DNA from: Anaerovorax sp. IOR16
GTDB taxonomy: Bacteria; Bacillota; Clostridia; Peptostreptococcales; Anaerovoracaceae
Assembly: GCF_017168145.1 (NCBI RefSeq)
Contig: NZ_JADQTL010000009.1
Span: 1,120,799-1,184,798 of the forward strand
Direction of reading: 5' to 3'
Length of the DNA stretch: 64,000 bases
Shown here: positions 26,056 through 33,918 of the stretch, in pieces
Layout: every line of letters begins with the position of its first letter
Position numbering within the stretch: the stretch's first letter is position 1
Program-made: the position numbers and the translations under genes
The notes under the pieces: generated by a model
Database searches by the model: none
What the model was told of the DNA's origin: nothing
Seen by the model: only the letters and a program-made list of their open reading frames with translations

Positions 26056-27555
26056 ATGAGTTATCAAATTAAGCAAGAGGATGTTCTTATGTTACATCAA
26101 GCTATAATGAAAATAAAAATAAAAGCAGAAATATTAGATATGAATTTTAAAACTATTGATAAATTAGATGGAGAATTGATAGATGATAGTTTTTCAATAA
26201 CGGCAGAATCAGATATAAGACGTACTGCAAATTTAACCATACTGGCTAAAGATGATTTGTATATATTGGGCAGCAAAACTAAAATATGGATAAATAAATA
26301 TATTAAATTATCTGTTGGATTTTATAATATACGGCAAAAAGAGTATGTTTATTATCCAGCAGGAATCTATATAATTGCCACCTCTTCATATAAATATAAT
26401 AATTCCGCTTGTGTTCTGACTCTTTCTATTGTAGATATGATGGGTTTAGCAACTGGTTTAATTGGCAGTCAATTAAAAGGCTTAGAAAATGAAATATTGG
26501 TCGGAACTAATATTCGAGATGCTGAAATTTCTATTATAACTAAAGAACTTGGATTAAATAAATTTAGAATTGATGATATTGGCAAAACAGTACCATATGA
26601 TTTAAAATTCCCCACTGGAACAAATCCATACACAGTATTAAAAGAACTTATAGATTTATATTCAGGTTGGGAAATGTTTTTTGACGAAGATACGTTTGTA
26701 ATACAAAAAATTCCTACTTTAGAATCTGATGAAGTTATAATAGACGCAGAAACTATGAAACAATTAGTCATTGATGAAAATAATTCAGAAGAATTAAATA
26801 TTGATTTAACTAAAATAAAAAACATTTCAGATATTTGGGGGCAGTCGTTAGATACGGATTATTATACAGAAATTTGTACATCTTCTGAAACTACATATAA
26901 TTTATCAATTGACGGAGTAACAGAATTAAAAAAATATGACAGATATGGATTTAAACCAGATACTACAAATGGTTTAAATCAGCAAATTAAAATCAATTCA
27001 CTTGCCTCATATCCCATTATTGACGATAAAGGAAATTCGATAAAAGATGGTATTATACAAAGCGGAAAGCCTGTTGTCGTAGAATATCGTGATAAGAGTT
27101 TTTTATTTTTAGGTAGAACACAAATACATGGTATTACAAAATTATATTGCAATCCATTGACACCAGAGCAAATAATGCAAGATAAAATTAATGAAAATTG
27201 TGAGAATATACATTATATATTTAACAGTTTATCACCTTTTGGAGTTGACTTAATTGGAGAAAAAAGACAAGTTTTATCTGATGATGAGTATGCTAATATT
27301 TATTCTGAAGAATTGGCAATAATGCGTTCAGATTACGAGAATTGGAAATCGACTCGATTAAATAGCGATATTACAATTACAATTAAAACAATTCCTTGGT
27401 TAGATGTGAATAAAAAAATCGAATGGTATTCCCCTTCTTTAAAAACTACAGAGCAATATATAATTAAGAATATAAGTGGTTCTTTTTCTAGTGGGATACA
27501 AACAATACAAATGGTTAGATTTTACCCAGATTATCCATTCGTTGTAAAAAATTAA
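26056..27555 (+). CDS. DUF5048-like tail hub protein
   Basis: 499 residues with TAGGTGGTGTG upstream. The first 120 residues (LDGELIDDSFSITAESDIRRTANLTILA, then IKLSVGFYNIRQKEYVYYPAGIYII) match DUF5048-type phage proteins, which begin like tail hub proteins of siphoviruses. The middle GTNPYTVLKELIDLYSGWEMFFDEDTF is also hub-like. The end PWLDVNKKIEWYSPSLKTTEQYIIKNISGS is a typical hub C-terminal strand set. It probably caps the tail tube and holds fibres. Confidence 0.65.
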   Translation: MSYQIKQEDVLMLHQAIMKIKIKAEILDMNFKTIDKLDGELIDDSFSITAESDIRRTANLTILAKDDLYILGSKTKIWINKYIKLSVGFYNIRQKEYVYYPAGIYIIATSSYKYNNSACVLTLSIVDMMGLATGLIGSQLKGLENEILVGTNIRDAEISIITKELGLNKFRIDDIGKTVPYDLKFPTGTNPYTVLKELIDLYSGWEMFFDEDTFVIQKIPTLESDEVIIDAETMKQLVIDENNSEELNIDLTKIKNISDIWGQSLDTDYYTEICTSSETTYNLSIDGVTELKKYDRYGFKPDTTNGLNQQIKINSLASYPIIDDKGNSIKDGIIQSGKPVVVEYRDKSFLFLGRTQIHGITKLYCNPLTPEQIMQDKINENCENIHYIFNSLSPFGVDLIGEKRQVLSDDEYANIYSEELAIMRSDYENWKSTRLNSDITITIKTIPWLDVNKKIEWYSPSLKTTEQYIIKNISGSFSSGIQTIQMVRFYPDYPFVVKN

Positions 27556-27570
27556 AGGAGGAATTAGATT

Positions 27571-28059
27571 ATGGCATATATACCTATAGAAAATCAAGAA
27601 TCAGCTTCTAGTGTTAGAGGAAAAATAAATTCTCTACCCGTAGCAGAAAATATTATATTATCATCTGAGGTTCAAACGTTATATGAAACTGACAACATGA
27701 ATGAAATTTTAAAAACGTTAAAGATAACTACTGATTTAAAATCAAGAGTGATTACAGGGTCTTATACTGGAGATGGTGCAACCACTAGATTGATAAATCT
27801 TTCAGTCACACCAAAGGCTGTGCTTGTAGTAAGCAATGAAGGTAAAATGTTTTATCCTTCTGGTAGTGAGTTTCATATAGTAGGTGGACTAGCGACTACT
27901 AATTCACCATGTATGTTCGGAGTGAATTACCCAACTGCAATCAAAATAGTTACCAATGGATTTGAAGTGTACAATGATTATAAAATGGATGGCTCTTATA
28001 GTTATAGAGCCGATACTAATATTAATAATATTATATTTAATTATATTGCAGTTTTTTAG
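27571..28059 (+). CDS. Short tail fibre or tip protein
   Basis: 162 residues with AAAGGAGGAATTAG upstream. A helical N-terminal 50 residues is followed by a beta-rich domain with VITGSYTGDGATTRLINL and VTPKAVLVVSNEGKMFYPSG, a pattern seen in the receptor-side domains of phage fibres, ending SYRADTNINNIIFNYIAVF. The assignment as a fibre component is by this pattern and order. Confidence 0.5.
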   Translation: MAYIPIENQESASSVRGKINSLPVAENIILSSEVQTLYETDNMNEILKTLKITTDLKSRVITGSYTGDGATTRLINLSVTPKAVLVVSNEGKMFYPSGSEFHIVGGLATTNSPCMFGVNYPTAIKIVTNGFEVYNDYKMDGSYSYRADTNINNIIFNYIAVF

Positions 28060-28068
28060 GAGGTTAAT

Positions 28069-28488
28069 ATGATTATATTTGGAAATAAAGGTTATCAAAC
28101 TCGTTCTGATAAACCAAACGAAGACTGGACAGACGAAGCCTTATATGTTGTAGAAGATGGTACAGAATTGGCAAATAAAATAATGAGGTTATATCCATAT
28201 TATGATTTTGTTTTAGAAAATGAAGAGTTGGTTGATATAATTGAGATTGAAAGCCCCCATCCAATTATTACATCACAAGAACAACGTGAACAAGCCTATG
28301 AGACAATGATTTCAAAAGAAGATAATACTCCATTGATTTTATGGGAGAATGAAAATCTCACTGTAGACCAAGCAAATAAAAAGTGGCTTGATTATTCAGC
28401 AGAAGGAAATACTGAAATCGCCAACAAACTTCAAGGATTGATTCAAATTGCAAAAGAATACATAAGAGAATTATATCCTGATAATTAA
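28069..28488 (+). CDS. Small fibre-region protein
   Basis: 139 residues with AGGAGGTTAAT upstream. The beginning MIIFGNKGYQTRSDKPNEDWTD and acidic helical body (TSQEQREQAYETMISKEDN, WENENLTVDQANKKWLDYSAEGN) are like small proteins encoded beside phage tail fibres. A fibre assembly role is possible but not shown. About 90 bases of non-coding DNA and a terminator follow. Confidence 0.45.
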   Translation: MIIFGNKGYQTRSDKPNEDWTDEALYVVEDGTELANKIMRLYPYYDFVLENEELVDIIEIESPHPIITSQEQREQAYETMISKEDNTPLILWENENLTVDQANKKWLDYSAEGNTEIANKLQGLIQIAKEYIRELYPDN

Positions 28489-28579
28489 TATCAAATACAC
28501 GTTTGATGCGAATTTATGTCATTCAAAACGTTGAAATCTCAACGTCAACTTTATTATATTAAAGTGCTATTTTTATATA

Positions 28580-28620
28580 AATCTATAATTTCAGTTATGA
28601 TTTTATAGATTTTTTATTTT
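28580..28620 (+). terminator. Intrinsic terminator before fibre gene
   Basis: AATCTATAA (28580-28588) pairs with TTATAGATT (28603-28611), followed by a long T-rich run. A second small hairpin ACGTTGA/TCAACGT lies upstream near 28539. Confidence 0.7.
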
Positions 28621-28640
28621 TTTGAAAAGGAAGTGAAAAA

Positions 28641-29879
28641 TTGAGTGAAAAATATCCTGATTTACCAGAAGCAACATTTCCTGAGAGTGTGGCGGTAATT
28701 AAGCAAAAGCGTGAACCAAAGACGGAAGAGCTACCAGCTATACAGCAGTATTATAGTTATATAAATAGTGGAAACTTAGTTGGTGCATATACTGTATTAG
28801 AAAATAATCCTAGTTTAAAAGATGTAGTATTTGATGCAAAATCTTATAATAAACAATCACAGGAAATTATAGCTCTTCAAAGATATTTCGATGAAATCGC
28901 TAAAATTATAAATCTTGTTAATAATTTAAACCAAACAATCACAGGAAGTGCATTGGATGCAGTACAAGGTAAAATATTAAATGATAAAATAGGCGATTTA
29001 ACCACCCTGCAAACAACAGACAAATCAAGTGTAGTTGGTGCGACTAACGAAGTGCACAGTAAATTATGGAATCCGAACCTGTTAGATAATGCTGATTTTA
29101 GAATTGAGGAAGTAATTGTGAATCAAAAAGGCATAGCAAGTGGGTGGATTGCTCCAACATCTATGTATTTTATAGACAGGTGGAGAAGTTATATAAATAT
29201 AGCTAACAATACTACCTATACATTTGAACCTAACGGATTGGGGGTACAAGTATCGGAAGGTTATGGCGGATTTATTGAAATGCTTGAATTTCCACCAACA
29301 GAAGGAATGTATACTTTTTCTGCGATAATTGATGGTGCTGTGCATTCCGTAACTTTTGATGCAAGCACATGGAGTGCGCAAATTGGAACAAATATAGGAC
29401 TTACAGTGCTTACTTATTATGATAAGAAAGCAGCTAGAATTCTTTTTTACGATACCATAAAACATATTATACAGCGAGTTAAACTTGAAAAAGGCACAGT
29501 CTCAACAATACTCAACGACCCGCCACAAGATTATGGCGAAGAATTACGTAAGTGTCAGAGATATTTTTTAAGAGTAAATACTAGAAGTCTTGCTTGTGGT
29601 AACATAAGTTCAAGTATGGATAAAAGGGTATCTGTTCCAGTTATAACACCGGTATCCATGAGAGCAAACCCTACTATAATACCTTATGGAAGTTGGCGAC
29701 TTTTCAATGGCGTAAATAGTGCTGCAAATCCTGTTGCGTCCTTCCCTTCGAGTGGTATAGCGTATTCCACTCATATAGAGTTTGCTGTAATTGCAACAGA
29801 CACAATAGCATCTTCACAAGTATGGCATTTAGTCCAATCAGAAGCTAATAATTATATTGATTTTGATGCAAATTTATAA
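28641..29879 (+). CDS. Tail fibre / receptor-binding protein
   Basis: 412 residues from TTG 28641, with AAGGAAGTG upstream. A charged N-terminal part is followed by a trimeric fibre-like stretch (SALDAVQGKILNDKIGDLTTL, SVVGATNEVHSKLWNPNLLDNADFRI). A carbohydrate-binding-like beta domain (GLGVQVSEGYGGFIEML) comes next. The phrase YGEELRKCQRYFLRV is common in phage and prophage fibre proteins. It is a likely host receptor binder. Host range cannot be told from the sequence. Confidence 0.7.
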   Translation: MSEKYPDLPEATFPESVAVIKQKREPKTEELPAIQQYYSYINSGNLVGAYTVLENNPSLKDVVFDAKSYNKQSQEIIALQRYFDEIAKIINLVNNLNQTITGSALDAVQGKILNDKIGDLTTLQTTDKSSVVGATNEVHSKLWNPNLLDNADFRIEEVIVNQKGIASGWIAPTSMYFIDRWRSYINIANNTTYTFEPNGLGVQVSEGYGGFIEMLEFPPTEGMYTFSAIIDGAVHSVTFDASTWSAQIGTNIGLTVLTYYDKKAARILFYDTIKHIIQRVKLEKGTVSTILNDPPQDYGEELRKCQRYFLRVNTRSLACGNISSSMDKRVSVPVITPVSMRANPTIIPYGSWRLFNGVNSAANPVASFPSSGIAYSTHIEFAVIATDTIASSQVWHLVQSEANNYIDFDANL

Positions 29880-29893
29880 AGTGAGGTGTAGAT

Positions 29894-30232
29894 ATGGAAC
29901 AATTTTATAATAAACATTACATTGTTATTGATGATAAAAACCGTATCATAGATGGTTTTTCCGATGCTTTTAAAGTTCCTAGCGATACAGATATTTGCAT
30001 CAATGAGCAAGGTGGATATCAGTTTCGGTTATTTGTTGATGGTAAAGCGAATCCATCATTATATGATGAATATGGTGTACCTAAATACAAATATATAGAC
30101 GGGGCGGTAATTGAACGTACAGCGGAAGAAATGGAAGCAGATAGACCAGTAATCACGCCACAGCCAACTGATATAGAACGTATAATGGAGCTAGAAAATG
30201 TTATTGCAGAATTAATAAAAGGTGGTGCTTGA
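29894..30232 (+). CDS. Tail fibre-associated protein
   Basis: 112 residues with GTGAGGTG upstream. It begins with a strand pair HYIVIDDKNRIIDGFSDAF and has an acidic end with a proline run (VITPQPTDIERIMELENVIAEL). This resembles small proteins encoded just after fibres, often fibre chaperones or short coiled-coil partners. The final helix could form a coiled coil. Overlap with the next small gene suggests co-translation. Confidence 0.5.
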   Translation: MEQFYNKHYIVIDDKNRIIDGFSDAFKVPSDTDICINEQGGYQFRLFVDGKANPSLYDEYGVPKYKYIDGAVIERTAEEMEADRPVITPQPTDIERIMELENVIAELIKGGA

Positions 30233-30233
30233 T

Positions 30234-30368
30234 TTGAATATTAGAGCAATATTTATGGCAAAACGAATTTTAGAAAGTAAAGAGATTTATGAAGATGTGG
30301 TTACTGCAAGACCGGATTTAAAAGCTGAAATTGACCAGTATATTACAGAACATAAAATTTACACTTAA
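30234..30368 (+). CDS. XkdX-like small protein
   Basis: 44 residues from TTG 30234, just after GGTGGTG and the previous stop. The sequence MNIRAIFMAKRILESKEIY, then VVTARPDLKAEIDQYITEHK, has the layout of XkdX-type tiny proteins that follow fibre genes in Firmicute phages. Their function is unknown. Confidence 0.6.
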   Translation: MNIRAIFMAKRILESKEIYEDVVTARPDLKAEIDQYITEHKIYT

Positions 30369-30389
30369 TTTAAAGAAAGAAGTGTTTAT

Positions 30390-31496
30390 ATGAACGATAA
30401 TGAAAGACAAATAAAAAGACAAAATGACTTTTGTAATATCACAGAATGGCAAGAACATGGAATCACTGGATTAGGGGTTAATGTTTGGAATTGTGAAAGC
30501 AGTGGCTCTTCTCATGGTCAATCAACAAGAAAAAGAATTTTAGACGTATCTCCCAATGCCAATATTATCAATGTATCTCGTGGCGAACGTGGGAATGTAA
30601 ATAGTGATAATTATGAAACATTAGTTACATATCAAAAAAAACAACATACAGTTGAAGAATTTATTAACAAATACAAAATCAAGACAATTACAAGTTCTAA
30701 TCATGGCGATGTGTTAACTGATACCCAAGAAAGTCATTTATTGAATGATTTAAAGAAGAAATATAATCTTACGATGTTTAATATTTCTGGAAATTATTCA
30801 GACCAAATTGCTAACGGTTCTATTCCTTCAGATGTGGCTATTTATATATCTGCTTGCCAATTTAATCGTAATGGAAATATAGAATTTGTAAATAGATTTA
30901 GTCAAGGAGAAGCAATAGACTTCTCTTTTTTCATGGGATATCAATATGGAACATCTTTTAGTTGTCCTATGGCTTGCGGAATGGCAAATTTATTAATTGA
31001 AAGATACGGAGACTTATCACAAGAAGAAATTTATAAATATTTTAAGATGTGTGCATTAGATATTGAAGATATTGGCAGAGATATTAAGACTGGCTGGGGA
31101 ATTCCTGTTCTTCCAAAATGGGGTAAAAAGTATATTACCATGAATATTGGTGAAAAACATTATTTTGTAAATGGCGAAAAGAAATTAATAGATGTTGAAC
31201 CAGAACAGGTAAAATATAGAACTTTTGTCCCATTGAGGTTTATTTCGGAAGAATTGGGATTTGATGTTAAATGGAATGAACAGGCTAAAACCGCTATTAT
31301 TTCTAAAGGTGAAAAAACAATCATATTTACAATAGATAATAACGTTTTGATTATGAATGGCAAAAAAGAATATATGGATGTATCTCCATATCAAAGAAAT
31401 TATAGAAGTTTTACTCCTATTAGATATTGTGAATATTTAGGTATAAAAATTGATTGGATTGAAACAGAAAAGAAAATTATGATATTAGAACAATAA
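30390..31496 (+). CDS. S8 subtilase-like protein with copper-amine-oxidase-like tail
   Basis: 368 residues. The first 240 resemble a subtilisin-type protease: His at 42 in SSHGQST, an oxyanion-type Asn in MFNISGN, and the catalytic Ser 189 in GTSFSCPMACGMANLL. The usual Asp-Thr-Gly is replaced by WNCESSG (residues 33-39), so the triad Asp is Asn 34 or its role is taken by Glu 36. The last 125 residues form two repeats like copper amine oxidase N-terminal domains (TFVPLRFISEELGFDVKWN; SFTPIRYCEYLGIKIDW), used by Clostridia for cell-wall attachment. Placed before the endolysin, it may act in lysis or entry. Activity is uncertain. Confidence 0.7.
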   Translation: MNDNERQIKRQNDFCNITEWQEHGITGLGVNVWNCESSGSSHGQSTRKRILDVSPNANIINVSRGERGNVNSDNYETLVTYQKKQHTVEEFINKYKIKTITSSNHGDVLTDTQESHLLNDLKKKYNLTMFNISGNYSDQIANGSIPSDVAIYISACQFNRNGNIEFVNRFSQGEAIDFSFFMGYQYGTSFSCPMACGMANLLIERYGDLSQEEIYKYFKMCALDIEDIGRDIKTGWGIPVLPKWGKKYITMNIGEKHYFVNGEKKLIDVEPEQVKYRTFVPLRFISEELGFDVKWNEQAKTAIISKGEKTIIFTIDNNVLIMNGKKEYMDVSPYQRNYRSFTPIRYCEYLGIKIDWIETEKKIMILEQ

Positions 31497-31508
31497 GGAA
31501 GTGATGAA

Positions 31509-32093
31509 ATGAAAAGCGTAAATGGTTTCTTATTATTAAGAGAGATTCCACATTATGTTTCAAGTCCATTTGGTTATCGTATCCATCCTGTTACTGAGGA
31601 AAAAAGTTTTCACAATGGCGTAGATTATGCTACATATGGCAAAAAACCGCCTATTTACTGCCCTTTTAATAACGGTAAGGTATTAAGAGTTGGTAGTGAT
31701 AGATTTGGTGCTTTATTCGTCTATATTGCTTTTAAAGATTTAGGTTATGTTGGACTTGCTTATCATTGTAGTAAGATTATTTGCAAGGTTGGTCAACGAT
31801 TAAATAAGGGTGATATAATCGGGGCGGTAGGTTCAACTGGAAGAAGCACTGGGGAACATTTGCATTGGAGTTGGATTAAGTTAAATAATAAATGGAATCA
31901 GTATTACAATGCTGATTATGTTGACTTTGAGAAGTTTGAATATAAGGAAGAAGTGAAGGAATTGACTCGACAAGAAGCAAAACAAATTATTAAAGACGTT
32001 TGTGGGTTTGCAGATGATACGATGGATTATCTTGATAGTTATATTTGGAGAGATAGTTTACTCGTTAGATTAGCGAAAGCTATTAAGAGATAG
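31509..32093 (+). CDS. M23-family peptidase endolysin
   Basis: 194 residues with AAGGAAGTGATG upstream. The peptidase domain (about 15-140) begins SPFGYRIHPVTEEKSFHNGVDYA. It carries the zinc ligands in HNGVD and in the paired motif GEHLHW, with GSTGRSTG before it. M23 enzymes cut peptide bridges in peptidoglycan. The last 45 residues (ELTRQEAKQIIKDVCGFADDTMDYLD) form a helical domain, perhaps for wall binding. No signal peptide is present, so it needs the holin to reach the wall. It is the last phage gene before the chromosome. Confidence 0.85.
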   Translation: MKSVNGFLLLREIPHYVSSPFGYRIHPVTEEKSFHNGVDYATYGKKPPIYCPFNNGKVLRVGSDRFGALFVYIAFKDLGYVGLAYHCSKIICKVGQRLNKGDIIGAVGSTGRSTGEHLHWSWIKLNNKWNQYYNADYVDFEKFEYKEEVKELTRQEAKQIIKDVCGFADDTMDYLDSYIWRDSLLVRLAKAIKR

Positions 32094-32208
32094 TATATTG
32101 ACTTAAATACTTACAGTGATATAATTAAAATAACCTTTCTGTTAATGATTGGTTAAATAATGGTTGTGCAATGGCGGTCTATTTATTTAGGCTGCTATTG
32201 CATTTTAT

Positions 32209-32238
32209 GGGGAGTTTTCGGACTCCCCTATTTTTTTT
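32209..32238 (+). terminator. Strong terminator at the phage right end
   Basis: GGGGAGT (32209-32215) pairs with ACTCCCC (32222-32228) around TTTCGG, then TA and eight T. Upstream TGCAATGGC (from 32167) can pair with GCTATTGCA. The rest of the 250-base gap up to the spoIVA frame holds no gene; a 66-codon ORF there has no ribosome binding site. Confidence 0.9.
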
Positions 32239-32343
32239 CGCTTTATAAATTATTAACAAAATGTATCTCTATAAAATACGTGTGTTCATGCCAATTATTT
32301 CTAGTAGTTAATCCTCTTAATAATTTATACTCTTTTGTATCTA

Positions 32344-33603
32344 TTAAGATACTCTGTTGATTTTCCAACGTTTGTTTAACGTCTGTTTGATTGCTATTAT
32401 ATGAAGGCTAGGTGCTTTTGCTTTTAAGCGTACACCAAACTTATTCCCTTGTTTAAAGATTTCAGGCTCCTCCAAAACCATTTCCGAAAGTTTAGGTTGC
32501 ACAATACCGTATCCGGAATTTTCGACCTGACCCATGGCCTCTTCCAGCTTATCGTATGCTTTTTTGGCTTGCGAGAACTTTTTAATCAAGGAGAAGAATT
32601 CGTAATCATTCTCAATTTCACATTCCATAATCTCGCCGATTACCTGATAATAGAGCCCTTTAACAACTGCCATCTCTACTTCAATTTCACCGTTACCAAG
32701 CTCCATACCTTTGATTGTAACATCCTCAATAACATTTCCATCTGCTAAAGAGGCAATGCTCTCTCTAATATCCTTTAAATTATCAAAGCCCTTACTCCAC
32801 TCTTTCAAATTATTTATAATGGTAGCTTTGATCCAATGATCATTTCCAAGCCCTTCAATAAATCCAGGGAGATGGAAACGAATTTCAGTTGCAGGAAATT
32901 CGTACAAAGTCTCGTTTAAAATGTGCCCCATAACCTTCGTGCTCATCTTCGCACAATTCGCTGCAATTACCGGAACGTTATATTTTTCTTCTAAATTTTT
33001 TTGAAGATCTAATACCGATTCGTCTGTTGGATTTAAAGTATTTAGAACCATTGCAAACGGTTTGTGTAACTCTTTCAATTCTGCTACCACACGTTCCTCT
33101 GCCGGTATATAACTTTCCCGATCAATTTCACCAATGGATCCATCCGTTGTTACTACAATTCCAATGGTAGAATGATCACGAATTACTTTTCGTGTCCCTA
33201 TTTCAGCTGCTTCCTTGAAAGGAATTTGATTTGACTGCCATGGTGTACTGACCATTCTCGGACTACCATCCTCCATATGTCCCAAAGCATTGTTCACTAA
33301 ATATCCAACACAATCTACCATACGTACACGTAAATTCACTTTACCCGGTAATTCCAACGCAACTGCCTCTGCTGGAACAAATTTGGGTTCTGTTGTCATA
33401 ATGGTCTTTCCACCACCACTTTGCGGCAATTCATCTTGAATGCGCTCCTTTACATAACGGTTTGTTACATTCGGCATCACCATTAAATCCATAAACCTTT
33501 TAATAAAAGTGGATTTCCCAGTTCGTACCGGCCCGACTACGCCGATATAAATATCGCCCTGTGAACGTTCCGCAATGTTTTCATATATATTCAGGTTCTC
33601 CAA
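32344..33603 (-). CDS. spoIVA: Stage IV sporulation protein A, C-terminus cut off by prophage
   Basis: Starts at TTG 33603 (MENLNIYENIAERSQGD), with GGAGGGG upstream. SpoIVA is an ATP-driven protein that polymerises on the forespore and forms the base of the spore coat. The Walker A motif GPVRTGKST is at 24-32, and the family blocks DELPQSGGGKTIMTTEPKF, DCVGYLVNNALGHMEDG and DHSTIGIVVTTDGS are intact. Residues 1-413 match the family and the last six to ten come from phage DNA. Relatives are about 490 residues, so the C-terminal domain of roughly 80 residues is missing. The full gene should reappear if the prophage leaves. Confidence 0.9.
   Translation of the reverse strand: MENLNIYENIAERSQGDIYIGVVGPVRTGKSTFIKRFMDLMVMPNVTNRYVKERIQDELPQSGGGKTIMTTEPKFVPAEAVALELPGKVNLRVRMVDCVGYLVNNALGHMEDGSPRMVSTPWQSNQIPFKEAAEIGTRKVIRDHSTIGIVVTTDGSIGEIDRESYIPAEERVVAELKELHKPFAMVLNTLNPTDESVLDLQKNLEEKYNVPVIAANCAKMSTKVMGHILNETLYEFPATEIRFHLPGFIEGLGNDHWIKATIINNLKEWSKGFDNLKDIRESIASLADGNVIEDVTIKGMELGNGEIEVEMAVVKGLYYQVIGEIMECEIENDYEFFSLIKKFSQAKKAYDKLEEAMGQVENSGYGIVQPKLSEMVLEEPEIFKQGNKFGVRLKAKAPSLHIIAIKQTLNKRWKINRVS
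32367..32403. other. Prophage right attachment region (attR) inside spoIVA
   Basis: Read toward the phage, SpoIVA sequence is normal through SLHII (codons ending near 32395) and then becomes AIKQTLNKRWKINRVS, which is not SpoIVA. Two tandem 11-bp repeats, AACGTTTGTTT (32367-32377) and AACGTCTGTTT (32378-32388), lie just on the phage side and may be recombinase binding sites. The exact crossover bases cannot be fixed without the left end. Confidence 0.7.
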
Positions 33604-33676
33604 GCTCTACCCCTCCTCCATATTATTTCCACTGATGTCTGTACAATATATTAGACGAATGTCCTCTTTATTCACA

Positions 33677-33800
33677 AAAAATAAAAAAAGTACAAATGAC
33701 GAAATCAAGATTTCTATTTGCACATGTTGGCTGTTTGCTCATTTCATTCGCTGAGCACCCTCCTTTATGGGCAAAGAGGCTTCCCGCCCCTCTGCACTTC
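33677..33800 (-). ncRNA. Possible structured small RNA upstream of spoIVA
   Basis: Read on the - strand, this gene-free stretch holds hairpin GCAGAGG/CCTCTTTGC (33771-33795) and hairpin GCTCA/TGAGC (33737-33756) around a GGAGGG segment. A terminator with CAAAT, GAAAT / ATTTC, ATTTG (33693-33720) and a T-rich tail (33677-33690) ends it. A 120-base structured RNA or leader ending 70 bases before spoIVA is the simplest reading. I cannot match it to a known RNA class. Confidence 0.4.
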
Positions 33801-33804
33801 CCTT

Positions 33805-33847
33805 TTTATCTAATAGGAAAATCTAACGATATTTCCTATTAGATAAA
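33805..33847. repeat. 16-bp perfect inverted repeat
   Basis: TTTATCTAATAGGAAA (33805-33820) pairs with 33832-33847 around an 11-base loop. It abuts the miaB terminator and has no T-run of its own in either direction. Confidence 0.75.
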
Positions 33848-33882
33848 AAAAGCCAATGTAAACTTATAATACATTGGCTTTT
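33841..33882 (-). terminator. miaB terminator
   Basis: AAAAGCCAATGT (33848-33859) pairs with 33871-33882; on the - strand a run of T follows. Confidence 0.85.
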
Positions 33883-33918
33883 CTTAATATTTTCTATTTT
33901 TCTAAATCGTTTTACTAA

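Larger units (their letters stand above)
1..32395. mobile_element. Siphovirus-like prophage, late half with right end
   Basis: A continuous block of + strand phage structural and lysis genes runs from the window edge to the M23 endolysin and a strong terminator. It stops inside spoIVA, which reads in from the other side. No sheath gene lies between tail terminator and tail tube, and the tape measure is very long, so a long non-contractile tail is inferred. Integrase, repressor, replication genes, terminase and portal are not in the window and should lie to the left. The right boundary near 32395 is placed where the SpoIVA protein sequence stops matching its family. The left end is unknown. 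Confidence 0.9.

Noticed and set aside
28539-28556. Hairpin ACGTTGA/TCAACGT as part of a CRISPR array
   Set aside because: It occurs once only; no repeat-spacer pattern exists anywhere in the window.
32160-32360. 66-codon + strand ORF at the phage right end
   Set aside because: It runs through a strong terminator, has no ribosome binding site and overlaps the attachment region.
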